Source: Euonymus europaeus
Taxonomy: Eukaryota > Streptophyta > Magnoliopsida > Celastrales > Celastraceae
DNA: 64,000 nucleotides
Assembly (NCBI GenBank): GCA_963580455.1
Contig: OY756969.1
Span: 14,418,760-14,482,759, forward strand
Direction of reading: 5' to 3'
This document shows positions 23,764 to 35,562 of the stretch, piece by piece; the first letter of the stretch is position 1, and every line of letters starts with the position of its first letter. Made by a program: the position numbers and the translations under genes. The notes under the pieces are model-generated. The model was not told where the DNA came from. It saw only the letters and a program-made list of their open reading frames with translations, and did no database searches.

Positions 23764-24433
23764 CAAACAGAAAATTGTGAAAACTTTTTGAAGTAAAGCT
23801 ATGGAAGAAGAAATCAAGTCTGAAGTTCCTTGATGTTTGATAATTTTCTGTGACAAGAATTGAGTATAGAATTCTTGGGGGATTGAATAATACTCAATTA
23901 TGTGTGATTCAAAATGTTTGGGGTATATAAGTACACTTTCGGGAATAATTATATTTTGAGGTTGATGTCTCTAATATGGCCTGTATGAGGTTTCTATATT
24001 AGAGCTCCCAATATCTGTGTGCTTCAGGTCGCACAGTCCGTTCACCTGTATGAATGATTTCTTATGCAAGTATAGAGTCCAGCCCATCATGGGCGAGTGG
24101 GAGATGTTGGACTTGGGCTGGGTCGCCCATGTGGGCTAGACTCAGCCCAACCCATTTACTTGGGAGTTGAGGCAGTTGTCTTGGAGACAACTGCTCTCAA
24201 CTGCCAATATACGTTAAACGTATATTGGCAAGAAGAAACATAGGCACTGGTTCTTCCAAAAACTACTTCTCCAGTTCCTGAAACAAGAAATCAAGTGTGT
24301 TCGTACTGTGGAATCTATCTCGGTTCTAGTAATCGGAGTTACGAGTTGAAGCATTGGAACCTACTATGATCCTGTCAAATTTGTCGTATCGATCAAGAAA
24401 CAAGTAAGTGTTTCTTCTTCCTATCGATTCAAC
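23764..24433 (+). mobile_element. Plus-strand copia fragment: short pol pieces, 3' UTR and LTR
   Basis: The plus strand has a 30-base INT-RT junction piece (KAMEEEI, where the main copy has the TAA stop). Then comes 3' UTR matching the reverse complement of 16353-16600, the tract gagtgggaga, and an LTR starting tgttggacttgggc at 24105. The LTR carries the same two palindromes but diverges after about 24230 and can be followed to about 24433. It therefore belongs to a related, not identical, copia copy inserted or recombined in opposite orientation. Confidence 0.7.
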
Positions 24434-24901
24434 ATGGGAGAAGCGGAGAATTTCCTTTGGCTTGTTTAATACACTGAAGGTGATTATTTCGTATATTCCT
24501 TCATCTTCGTTTGTGACTTTTTTCTTGCCTGATTTATTATCTTTTCCAATGCCATCTTCTTGCATTTCTACTGCCTGGTTGAGAGAGAGATACAAAAGCT
24601 GAGTTGTGTTATACATATTCTTGATTTCAAGTAGGATTTCCTCAGCTGGTCTGCACGCATTTGATTTCTCCAAAATCTCTACATTGATGATTAAAATATC
24701 AGTCATCAACTTGTCAGTTTTCCTTCGTTCATCCATCACGATATTCATCGTGAGGGACCAAGTGCCATATTCCTCTTTGTATTTTGATTTGAGCTTCGCA
24801 TTTTCTGCAAGGAGTTCTTCTGAGGCGTTAATGAGACATATAAGCCTTTCCTCTGATAGATTTTTAGGGTATGTTGTAGCTTCTTCCAGTTTGTTTAACA
24901 A
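24434..24901 (-). CDS. Coiled-coil protein fragment, unrecognised
   Basis: A minus-strand frame from the ATG at 24901 (MLNKLEEATTYPKNLSEERL) stays open into the neighbouring LTR. About 155 residues lie outside the LTR. It is rich in Glu, Lys, Leu and Ile with helical spacing (EELLAENAKLKSKYKEEYGT) and a Lys-rich patch (KSGKKKV). No catalytic motif is seen. An upstream ATG near 24954 (MANLTKKNTG) is separated by a frame break. Its 3' end is made of LTR sequence, so the original C-terminus is lost. It sits at the edge of the Helitron domain and may be another captured gene piece. Confidence 0.35.
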
Positions 24902-24955
24902 CCATCGTATATCCCTAATGATGTCCCAGTGTTTTTTTTGGTGAGGTTAGCCATG

Positions 24956-26306
24956 TTTATCTTCTCTGATAGTGCAACAGGAAACATGTTTGGTTGTCTC
25001 TAAGAAAAGATAGGAATTTCATGTGAAAATGGCTTGAAGGAGAGTTTTACTAAGAACTGTAGAGCAAGTATCAGTGAAATTCCCTGGTATTCTGATGTTC
25101 CTGTTGTTTTTACTTGTGGAGTTTCCATTTTTGTTACTAAGCTGTGTTTCTTTGATATATGTGGCGTATCTTTATGCTGTTTCACCAACATATCTGTCTT
25201 TATGTGTATATATAATGGAGGTGATATTCTCTGGGTATAGCTTATTTTTTAAAAATATATATTCTCGCTGATCAGATTTATATTATTTGTAACTTGGTTA
25301 TTATTATCTTTTGTAGTTCATATGGGACTATTAGTTTGACTTTTCATGTGATTGTTATTTGATGAACAACATCTTTTTATGTGAGTTTAAAACGTGTTCA
25401 TGTTTAATGTTATTGAAGCTTTGTTTTTTAGTGATGATTATTGAATGACTGATGGTTTTGAAGTCTGATTTTGCACTCTACTCAATGTTTCTTTGTTTGC
25501 TAGATACTTGAATATAAAACTTATATATATCTTGGGAAGTGAAAGATTGTTATTCGTGAGATTTTTTTTATCACTATCAATTTTGAAGCTTCTGTAAGTT
25601 GACATTTTTTGTTAATTGCTGATTTGATGTTGGAGTTGTATGATTTGATGTGCAAAGTGCATTCCATTCATTTGACACCTGTTCATTATAGAAGTTTTTG
25701 AATGGTAGGTAATTGCGTTAATTAATGAGCAAGAAAATAAAATTTGTAATAAACATTGATTACAGTCATTGCTTTTACTGAGTTGTTTAGTCGTGGAATT
25801 CAATTGGACTAAAATTTGCTATGTAAATCTGGAAAATTAAATACAAGAAAGTATTAATCAAAGGAACCAAATTGTTGGGAGCTCTGTTGTAGCTGCAAAA
25901 GAACTCGTAAGAACTTCGAATAGACGAAATTTGAAGTTAAAGACGATTCTTTTGGTCATTAATAGATGTTATAGTGAAGAAGAATATATAAAACCTAGAA
26001 GGATACCAGAATTTGAAGTAAGCATGACTGGCATTTCACTAACTTGTATGATTAAGTATTGTATGGCAGTAATTTTCACATTAATTATAATGAAAAACTA
26101 ACAAATGTTGGAGTGTAGGTGCGGGGTGAAAAGGTTGCGGTAGAAATCACAGTTGTCAAAACTGTATGCAATCTTAGAAATTTGTCGACAACGGAAGAGA
26201 AATATAAACATAGATATAGCAGCAGACAAAGAAATAAGAATCTTATGTGGTTTAAAAGCATGGCTTAGAGGAGCGGTGAACTGAAATAATAGGCGCAACT
26301 TCTGGA
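24956..26306. other. AT-rich DNA, no gene seen
   Basis: Intron-like T-rich sequence with no conserved frame. The segment at about 25850-25915 (gtattaatcaaagg ... gtagctgcaaaagaac) recurs, diverged, at about 38595-38665, which suggests shared Helitron-derived sequence. Confidence 0.4.
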
Positions 26307-26382
26307 CACCCATCACCTGAGTTTGCCTTAAAATTGCACGTGCTGTGTCCAACTCACGAAGTTCAATCATTTCTAACACAAT
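26307..26382 (-). pseudogene. SMU1: Captured exon of SMU1 (WD40 splicing factor)
   Basis: A minus-strand exon begins after a perfect TTTGCAG acceptor and reads IVLEMIELRELDTARAILRQ followed by TQVMGV. This is the N-terminal LisH/CTLH-type region of plant and animal SMU1, a spliceosome-associated WD40 protein, where the next residues are normally MKQEQPERYLR. Here the match ends and unrelated sequence follows. No WD40 repeats or other exons are nearby, so this is a single exon carried by a mobile element and not a working gene. Confidence 0.8.
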
Positions 26383-27294
26383 CTGCAAAGTTCATAAGGG
26401 TACAAAGAAAGAGAAATTCATAGCAAATCCACACAAATAAAATTAATAAATACAATATATTTATCCAATTGTCAAAAAAAATGAAGAAAAGTGATGACGG
26501 AGCAGAGTTCTTATTCAAAAAGGCAGAATAAGGAAAAGAAAAATACTATGAAGCAGATTATCAAAAGCTCAGTGAAAACTTAGAATTCAAGCCCTTTACA
26601 TATGAACAGACATAGAATAACTGCTGTAGAGTACGCACACTTCATCTCCCAAATTACTAAAAGCAAACAACAAACAAAGACATCATATGGAAGAAAGCTA
26701 TATACAATTCTATAAAACTAAGAAATATCTTAGTCAAATTTAACTTTCTTATTAGTTTCTACTGATGAAAATCAAAATAGCAATAGAAAAATGGTGTCCA
26801 TACAAATCCTCCAGTATGTTCCTGGGAAGCTTGAGCTGAGGCACTTGGGGAGTTACTTTTGTTTTGTCTGTAGAACTCTTAGACCCATGGCTTATAGTTG
26901 TTTGCCTAAAAAGATAACAGAACACCTGAGCACGCACTATGTGCTTCAATTAGGGGAACAACTTTTTGGAAGCTAAATGCAATTTGTAACGACATTAATT
27001 TGTCTAAACACAAAGGCAACTCCTCAATAGAAGAAACATTTTCCCCCAATAATTTATATCTGTAATTGTCAAAGTATCTCACAGTGAGTGAGTTCATGAT
27101 AGAATTCTTGTCCCTACCGATTGACAATGTCTTTTTTTAATTCAAGTATCTTTAAGTAAGATGGTGTAGGAAGAATGAAACCATATGAGTGCGATTAATT
27201 TATTCACGCGAATTGGATAACTCAAAGATAATTTATTAATATGAGTGGCAGTGAAGTACCTGAATCTTGAGAGGCTCGGAGCAGACTTTAATAA

Positions 27295-27448
27295 TAAAAA
27301 AAGAGTCCTCATAAGAGGAGCATGGATATAAACCTCCTGGTTCACCATTGATGGTGTATGCATCAGAAACATTAGGGCTTCCTCCAGTTGCAAGTGCATC
27401 ATCAATTACCGCCATCACATCTCCCTTATACCATGATCCTGCTATTTC
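27295..27448 (-). pseudogene. Captured laccase exon fragment
   Basis: The minus strand reads EIAGSWYKGDVMAVIDDALA then TGGSPNVSDAYTINGEPG and LYPCSS. The block PNVSDAYTIN(G)xPG followed by a Cys is diagnostic of plant laccases (multicopper oxidases of lignin and flavonoid polymerisation), in the second cupredoxin domain. It stops after about 50 residues, contains none of the copper-ligand His clusters, and is joined on its upstream side to RPA-like sequence at about 27455. It is therefore an exon caught by the surrounding Helitron. Confidence 0.85.
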
Positions 27449-27458
27449 ATCAAATAAA

Positions 27459-28200
27459 AACTTGAGACAGGAGATGTACTATTGTCTACTCAATAATTTA
27501 TCCATCATCTTGCACCTCCATTGTCAGGTCCTCATTAGTGTTTTCAAGAAAGATTTCAGCTGGAATAATTATCCTAGATAAACAATTACAAACACATTTC
27601 ATATACGTCATTTATTATCTTTTTCGCAGAACATGAATGTGAAAAAACATAAAAGATTACCAACCTTTTGCGAAAAGAGTCTACCTCAGGAGACGGCAAA
27701 TTAAGATATATCTTAGTTGCTGATGTACTTGATAGAGTCGTTTCTGCTTCAACATACAAAAAATGATGAACATTATAAGTCAAAGAAGTTGTATTCCACA
27801 TCATATACACAGATTATAAATAGTTGTTCTTGTTAACCTCTAAATGAACGAACGGTCATAGCTGCAAACATGGTGATAATTGGGTGTTTTGTGTTTCAAG
27901 AAAGATTTCAGCTGGAATAATTATGCTTATAAACAATTACAAACACATGTCTTATATCCTGTTTTTTGCAGGATGTGAATGTGAAAAAACATAAAAAAAT
28001 CACTTAACTTTTTGCGGAAACACTTTACCTCAAGAATGGCCAAATTAAAGTGTATCTTAGTTGCTGATGTACTTGATAGAGTCATCTCTGATGCAAATAT
28101 GTCAACAATTGGGTGGTTTGTTTGCAAGGCAGCCCCATTTGTTGTAGAAATACTTTCCGCAACAGCACCGCATAGGGTTATTAGCATCTATACAAAGCTG
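27459..28200 (-). pseudogene. Partial second copy of Helitron RPA1-like gene
   Basis: Three exon remnants of the gene at 52.8-55.7 kb are recognisable. About 27980-28200 reads ITLCGAVAES and TLSSTSATKIHFNL; about 27660-27780 reads AETTLSSTSATKIYLNLPSP; about 27470-27560 reads SLENTNEDLTMEVQ-like sequence. The DNA matches 54400-54950 closely. The TLSSTSATKI exon appears twice (27.7 and 28.05 kb), so this copy has an internal duplication, and it lacks the N- and C-terminal exons. It lies downstream of the helicase on the same strand. Confidence 0.75.
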
Positions 28201-30842
28201 CATATCATCAATGAATGTGAATATAAATGCTATTATTATCTTTGAACAAATGAACTTAATTCTACTCATACTCTGATGATAGTATTATGATACTCCTTCT
28301 AACAATCGTCCTTCCATTTGTTAATATTCTATGGACATCGATGGAGTTTCAAGTTGTTTTGCATTAGGCATGCCCCTGATTTTTCCGTGTCCCCAGTCAA
28401 TCTCTTCTCTGTGGTGTCTGTCATCGTCTGCGACTCCTCTGCTCAGGTTTGTTGCTTTGAGGTACTCTTGCAATCTGGGTTTATACAGGTCAATTTTTTT
28501 TTCAATTACTTATCTGGGTTTACTAACAGATGTGATACATACACATCTGTTAGCAAAATCATTAACAAATTAGTTGTAAGATTAATAGCATAAATTGTTC
28601 AAAAGATGTGGTTATATATCCTTTTTTTCGAGAAGAAGCTAAATGAGATTGACATCCTGAAAAAGGAAAAGAAAAAGAAAAACTTCAATGTTGTGGCAGA
28701 GAGTACAACAAAAGTACAGAGTTAACCACGAAGCCTAACCATTAATTTAGTAGAATAAAAAAAAGCAATATAATTCAGATATAAGAGATGAATTTGGCCA
28801 CTATGGAATTGAGGAACAACAGACTGTCCATAGTTGGAGAGATCCTTATGGTTATAAAATTAAATGATTTGGTGTACTATTGAAGCGCTCTGAAGGTGAA
28901 AGTTGAGGTCTGTGCAAGCAGAGGCAAATTTATGATTGTAACTGCTTATAAAGACGAGCAGTTAAACTCATATTAAAAAATTATATATGGGCTGACCTTT
29001 GTTATTCTGCTGCCGTGAAACAATCTTGTGATTAACTTGGCTAGAGCAGAACCTTGTAAGTTGGCAATTTTTTAAGTATTGCTGTTTGCAGTTGTTTTCT
29101 AGGTTAGATGACCACTGTGGAAAGTCTGGCTCTGTTTTTCAGAGGGAAAGGGTAGAAGATCTGATACTTTCAAAGATTAAGTTCGACCCTACCAAAAGAG
29201 TATCCTTAATAAATGCAAAGCTAGTATATGTAGTTGGTAGGAAAATGTTGATGATAGAAGCAAATACATCAGCCAACATAAATCAGTCATAGTATTTTAG
29301 AATCTAGAAAGTATACTTCAGGTGTGGTTCAGAGTAACATATCTTCCTTCCATTAATGTTTTGCTTCAAGAAAAACTACAAAATAAAAGCCATGGACACT
29401 CTGCGATCAAATCCTTCATCTTCTCTGCCTCCACCACAAAAATATTATGCCATCCACGAATAAGCAATCCACTAAAGGAAAGATCAAGCAAAAAGGAGGA
29501 AGAAGAAGCCCATAATGACCAACAAATTTGTCAAGCTTATGACTAAACAAAGAAATAGCACTCAAGAAAAAGATTACCAGAACGACTGAATTTTGTTTGC
29601 ACTCGAAGCCTCAAGAAAAGCCTGGGATTGGCTTGACGATAGAAGAACAAAGATAGAGAGAAAGGCCTACAAAATAGGGAATTGAAACAACACAATTGCT
29701 GACTTGTGCTGATAGCAAATCAAATATCTCAGCCCATATATATATATAACAAAAGATCAAATCTCAGATTCAAAAAATCAAAATTTTTAGTATTGCTGCT
29801 TGTAGTTGTTTTCTAGGTTAGATGACCACTGTGGAAAGTCTGGCTGTCTCACATACTAAAGCTTCAAAAAATCACGTTCTTTGTCCTCTCGAAACCCACT
29901 GCTTATTGTTTCACATTGCAGCGGTCGATTCGCTACACATCCACAAGTGCAGTTTCCACTCCTCCATTTCATGGTACTTTTGGGTTCAAACCTTCTCAAG
30001 CAACTGCATATTGTAAATCCCTGTCTATTATAAATTCCAAAGAGTGCAGCCCATATATATCACACCGAAATGCAATGGACAAAAAAAAAATGTAATCAGT
30101 TTCGCATTGCAAACAACAATTGAAGCACAATCGTATGCAAACAACAATTGAAGCACAATCGTATAGGACTGTCACTCAGCACCTACGCTGAACTAAGCTT
30201 GTGGCACCAGACATGAGGTTACTAATAAAGTTTGTAGAACACGCATATGATAGAATTGACACGCATAGACACTGTAAACATGTCTTATCAATAAAGTTTT
30301 GACCGCTATTAAAAATTACAAAAATAAAAATTTTCCTCATTTGAAAGTCGAGACAAAGAAAGGAAACAGCGTAAAAATCCCTCAGGAAAACTAAGATTAA
30401 TTAAAGGAAAAATAACTGATTGATATGTTGTGAACAAAATCAAGTACGCATCGTAAAGAAATCTACAAAAATTTTACAAACAAATGTCATCCTCTTTCGT
30501 AAAGCTTTTCAAATAATTGAGATTGGTATTTATTAAACAAAGATAGTTTTCATAGCCATTGATTTTGTTTGTGAGTTTGAACTCATTACCTTCTCATTGA
30601 GTAGATACCCATGTTGGCGAACATCCAATAGTTAGAAAGCAGCATAGAGCATAATTTAGGATTTTTTTTTTCCTGTATGCCAGAAAACAATCATTAATTA
30701 GATAACAAAATATGATAATCTTTTTTAAAATATCTGCATGTAATTAATTCAGTGTGTAAAAATTTTCTTCCAAATTATATACTAAGTACGCAAAACATAA
30801 CATCTGTGCGATTTTATATTTGAGAAAAAACCTTTTAACATG
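28201..30842. other. Helitron-type spacer with small exon-like pieces and local duplications
   Basis: No complete gene. A plus-strand piece at 28331-28492 (MDIDGVSSCFALGMPLIF) ends at CAG/GTCAAT, and another at 29102-29290 (ERVEDLILSKIKFDPTKRVS, LVYVVGRKMLMIEAN) looks like conserved protein, but I recognise neither. About 29072-29130 is repeated at about 29785-29845. Confidence 0.4.
30109..30164. repeat. 28-bp perfect tandem duplication
   Basis: Two adjacent identical 28-bp units starting gcaaacaacaattgaag. Confidence 0.9.
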
Positions 30843-30867
30843 TTTAGGGTTTAGGGTTTAGGTTTAG
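30843..30867 (+). repeat. Short interstitial telomere-like tract
   Basis: Two TTTAGGG units followed by TTTAGG and TTTAG, the Arabidopsis-type plant telomere repeat. It lies about 100 bp beyond the helicase stop codon. Read on the other strand it contains AAACCCTA, the plant telo-box. Confidence 0.8.
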
Positions 30868-30965
30868 CATTTGAAGTATGTTTTGATAAGCAAAATTCTG
30901 TGTGTGGGATGTAATGGTAAACGAATGATAAGAAGAACAAAAAAATTACATAAGAAAATGCATAA

Positions 30966-33900
30966 TTAACCTTCTTCGAGCAATTCGAATATCTCTTGGA
31001 AAACTATATTTTGTGTCTGCGTTTCATTGCTCTCTCCTCCTATGAGAATTCTAAGACCCTTAGCTGTTGTAACTCTGGAGACAGCAACGTAGAGCTGGCC
31101 ATGAGAGAAAACAGGTCTTGGTAGGTAAAGGCCAACTTTTGTAAGTGTTTGACCTTGGCTTTTATTTATCGTCATAGCATAACATAGCCTCAAAGGAAAT
31201 TGTCGTCGTCTCAATGTGAAAGGTCATTTCTTCTCAGTTGCAGACATTATTATTCGTGGAATGTATATTTTGTCTCCCACATTGCTTCCAGTCATAATTG
31301 TTGCTTCAATGACTTTGTCCCCCAACTTTGTCAGCAGCAATCTTGTTCCATTACATAGACCATTGCTCTGATTGATATTTCGGAGTAGCATCACTGGTGC
31401 GTTTATTTTCAGATGGAGTTTGTGATTTGGGAGACTGTTAAATATTAAAGAATTCAAAAATTCTGGAGGATAAAGAATATCATCATCATCACTTGGACCT
31501 CCAATCTTATATATGGAATCAAAACTGTGGTACGTCTTTTCTTCGTAAGGAATTAACGACAAAATATGAGCATTTATTAAATCGACAGTCTCATTTGTCG
31601 TTGTAATAATTGCATGTTCCTTCAGGTATTCTGTATCAGCACAATTTGGTATTAAATTGTTGTATATTTCAGATGCTATGTCTTCCACATCTCCTTTTTC
31701 CTTTTTCACCAGTAGATATTGAGGAATTTCAATCCAAGTTGGAACCTCCTCATCAATATTTAGCTTTGAAACCGCGGCTTTACCCTCACCAATATCTAAG
31801 AGCCACTTTGAGAATTTTTGAAATTCTTCTTTAGCTTGATCGTCTAACCCTACTGCTGATAATCTCATATTCTCAGTTAAATGGAATATTTTACACCAAT
31901 GCCATAGATGTGAACTGGTGATAGACGCATCTATAGTGTCTTGCTTTGAACCTTTGATGACCACTGGTAATATTTGTCTATATCACCACCTAATAACACG
32001 GTTTTACCACCAAATGGCAAATCCTCATTTTCATCAGTGGATAGAATATCTTGCAGTGATTTATGCAAAGCTTCAAAACAATTTCGATGTGACATTGGAG
32101 CCTCATCCCAGACAATAAGTGTGGAATTCTTGATAAGTTCAGCAAGTTGGGTACCCTTTTTAATATGACATGTTGAGTCATCATGGATATCAATTGGTAT
32201 TTTAAATCTTGAATGAGCTGTTCTCCCTCCCGGTAATAATAAGGATACAATACCTGATGATGCCACTGCCAAAACTATTTTCCCTTTTGATCGGAGGTGA
32301 TTGATAATACATTTATAGACATATGTTTTACCAGTGCCTCCATGACCATGAAGGAAAAATAACCCACCACTTTGATAATAAACAGCTTGCAGCACAGCAT
32401 CGTAAATTTTTCTTTGATTTTCATTTAGCCGTTGGGTGAAAAAGTGGCTTTCTTCGGCAAGTTCAAATGTGTTATAAGCTAACTCCTCTCTCAAAATGGA
32501 GTTTCCAAGATCTTGTTGCTGTATTTGTGTGGGTTCTGGCAAACCATGTTCTGTCAGAGATGAACCATTTCTTCTCAGGAGCCTTTGAATGTCAGTCAAA
32601 ACTTGGTTCCTGATTTCTAAGTCAGAGATACTGTGTAAAGGTATTTCAAGTACATGATTCAGCTTATATATAATATTATCTTTCATATGCTGAAAACTGA
32701 CTTCGAATAATTTGTTGGGATCTACAATCTCACAAAAGAGAATCATTGTAACAAATAAATTTCGCAGTTCATATGATGTGGCCCAACCAATAGCTTCATT
32801 CATAGCTTCAAGCCATTCTATATCATTTCCAATTAAACCCATTGTATCACATGCTTCTCTGAATGAAGTGTGGACATTACCATTTAATGTTCTAATATCA
32901 GTAAAAGTTTTAGGCCCTTTAACATGGTTAAGAAGCATTCGAAGGTAATATAATTCACCAGATGATGGATGAACATATGATATACGTCCAATGCAATGTC
33001 CTTTCTTTCGTCGAAACCATAATTTTTTCCCACCATCCCATATCCAATATGTGGGGAATTCAGAGTAAGTAAGCTGTCTAGCATCTGGAAATGTTGAATT
33101 TGTGAACATCCATTCTGTAAACTTTGTCTTCTCTATGCCTGGCTGCTGAAGTACTGCGTTAATGCTTGCATCTCCTTTAAACAAAATATTGTTTTCTAGA
33201 GGCATGTGTATGCGTAGGTTTTCAACAGAAGGATCTTTGTAGTGAATATGAAACTCAAAAATCCGCCATGCAGACTCATAAGAAGTTACATACCTACAGT
33301 CAAAGTATATCCATATTTCATCAACAACTTCGCTATCTGTTATGGAAACATCAGTTTCGTTGTTCTTGTTTTCATAGAGGAATGCCCTTGTCCTGTTAGA
33401 GCCTTTATTAACGTATTTAAACAAATATTTGATAGCCTTTGATTGATTGCACCGTTCAACATTCACATGTGCCTCATATCTGAGTAGTAAAGCCTTGTTA
33501 TAAGGCACGTCAAATCTGTTGTCAAGACTAACACCACTTTTCACAACTGCTTTATTGTTATCACGCCATTGGTAAATTGCAAAACCATCCTCCCCAATGA
33601 TTGTTTTATTGCAGTTTTTTCTGGGAAAGTGCTTAATGCATTTGCCTTTTTTCATGCAAGGTGCTCTTGGATTTGCCAGACCGCATGCATCATAAAGTTT
33701 GAGTAGTTATTATACGATCTGTTTTGGCATCTGGAATTTCAGCAGTTATTATACGATCTATATCGCCAGGTGTGGGATATTTTGTCTCCTGATGCAACCA
33801 AACTATTAGATGCACATGAGGCAATCATCTTTTTTGGAATTCCACTGTGTAAATGGCACCGATAACTTTACCAAAATACGTCCCTTTCTTGATTTTAGTT

Positions 33901-34315
33901 ATAAAATCATTTAGCTTCATATTGAAAACCCTTGCAATGATATCTGGTCGATCCACAACTTTTTGGCCTGGTATGAGTGCCAAAGTTTCTTGAATTTATG
34001 GCCATTGTATGTTGCAAGTAAAAGTAATGAAAAGATCTGGATTACCAAGTGATCTACAAATTTTCATTGCATCATGGTAATTTTGAATCATATATCGTGG
34101 GCTTACAGTAAAGCTACAAGGCAGTATAACTCGTTTTCCCACTGATTGTCCAGCCATGTCTCCCCTCAAAAATGCATCTTGCATACCTTTGTATATTTCA
34201 GATCGATAGTGATCTTGCTGATGCTTGTATCGTATGTAACGCAGTCTTTCATCTTCAATTGTTGTAAATGCGTCTACTACGTATTGTTGAAATAGTTTAC
34301 CCCCTTTGAGTAATA
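30966..34315 (-). pseudogene. Helitron Rep/PIF1 helicase, C-terminal two-thirds, decayed
   Basis: Read from 34315 downwards, the frame continues the Helitron Rep protein: LFQQYVVDAFTTIEDERLRY, the HUH nuclease motif LPHVHLIVWL, and the tyrosine motif KAIKYLFKYVNKG. The PIF1-type helicase follows with Walker A GHGGTGKTYVYK (about 32330), Walker B LIVWDEAPM, GGKTVLLGGD, and the C-terminal NKSQGQTL and YVAVSRVT. Lesions: TAA at about 33995, a TGA replacing the Gly before LPHVH (about 33830), a frame change with a 16-bp repeat at 33705-33759, a 1-base loss at about 31985 (GGDF.. becomes GGDI..), and TGA at 31224. Rep/Hel starts rolling-circle transposition of Helitrons. This copy cannot make the full protein. 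Confidence 0.93.
33705..33759. repeat. 16-bp direct repeat inside the Rep gene
   Basis: The sequence agttattatacgatct occurs at 33705-33720 and 33744-33759, beside a frame disruption in the Rep reading frame. Confidence 0.85.
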
Positions 34316-34379
34316 ATCCATGTGAAACCCCGACCCAAAATTTTTGGAAATTTTTGAGTTTTAGACAAAAGGGAGGAAT

Positions 34380-34745
34380 TGGACTAGGCGCACCTCAGGG
34401 CGCCTAGGTGCTGCGCCTAGTCCAGTGAGTGCATGAAAGGAAGATGACCAGAGGAAGCTGGAGCGCCTAGGCGCCCAAGGTACACGCCTAGGCAGCGTGG
34501 GCCTAGGCGTGTGCAAAGGTGCGCCCAAGATGGCGCCTAATCCAGTGAGCGCAGGGAAGAAGGAAGTCCAGAAGGGGAGTCACTGGACTGGGCGCAGCTC
34601 AGGGCGCCTAGGAGCTGCGCCCAGTCCAATGGGTGAGCGGATGACGAGTGGGCGCAGGGGCGCCTAGCCGCCCAGAACAGCGTGCTGTGGGATTTTTAGT
34701 TAAGGTCAGGGCGCCTAGGCGCCCAGGGTAGCGCCTAGGCGCAGC
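34380..34745. repeat. Array of GCGCCTAGGCGC-type palindromes in the LTR
   Basis: The core gcctaggcgc, or close variants, occurs repeatedly in both the perfect form gcgcctaggcgcc and degenerate forms (gcgcctagtcc). CpG density is far above the surrounding AT-rich DNA. Confidence 0.8.
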
Positions 34746-35527
34746 CCGAGTTTTCAAAAGGCTCCAGCGAGCCATTTTAGGGAATTTCTAGTATGTTTCA
34801 GTTCTAGAGAGAGAGAGAGCGACAATTCTAGAGAGAGAATATTATATTGAGGTGATTCTTGGTGATTGAAGCTCGATTGTGGAGATTTAAAAAGGATTCA
34901 AGGAAGATTCAAGCCTTGGAGGTAAGTTTCTTCATTTTCCATTTCTAGGGTTTTGAGTAGATCTTGTTAGTTTGGTTCAGAGTTGATTCCTATGGTTTAG
35001 ATATGTTAATTCTAGGTTGATTTTGGATGTATATGTAGATTGGTTTGTGATTTGGAGTAGAGTTGAGCTTGGGTTGAGTTTGGAGGATTTTGGAGAAATT
35101 CTATTCTAGAGAGAGAAGGTGAGTAATTTCGAATTTATTGATTTAATCGATGTTTATATGAGTTGTTGGTTGTTTATAGATGTGTGAATGGGTTCGGTTT
35201 CGCCACATTGTTAGGTTTGAGAAATCGGAACCCTAGGAACGCAATTGTGGATTTTGTGATAAATTACTCGACACGAGGTAGGGGATTTCCAACCATTCTT
35301 TCTATCGTTCGTTTTCGATATGTTAAGAGCTTTTCGATTCCTCATTGGTCGTTCTATTTTGTGTTTCCACCTTAATTGCTTCTAAGGGGAAACGAGCCTT
35401 CTTGTGAAATGTTGTTAATTGTTGATATTGCATGACCGAATATGTGTGTTCCATCACCTATGGGCACGGTGTGATTTCCGTTCATGCATCATGGTAGTTA
35501 TGTGTATATATATATATATGTAGGTTG

Positions 35528-35530
<3 letters not shown>

Positions 35531-35560
<30 letters not shown>
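35531..35560. repeat. (AT)n microsatellite
   Basis: About fifteen AT units inside the solo LTR. Confidence 0.9.

Positions 35561-35562
<2 letters not shown>

Noticed and set aside
30843..30867. Chromosome end or telomere
   Set aside because: Only about three units, with element sequence on both sides.
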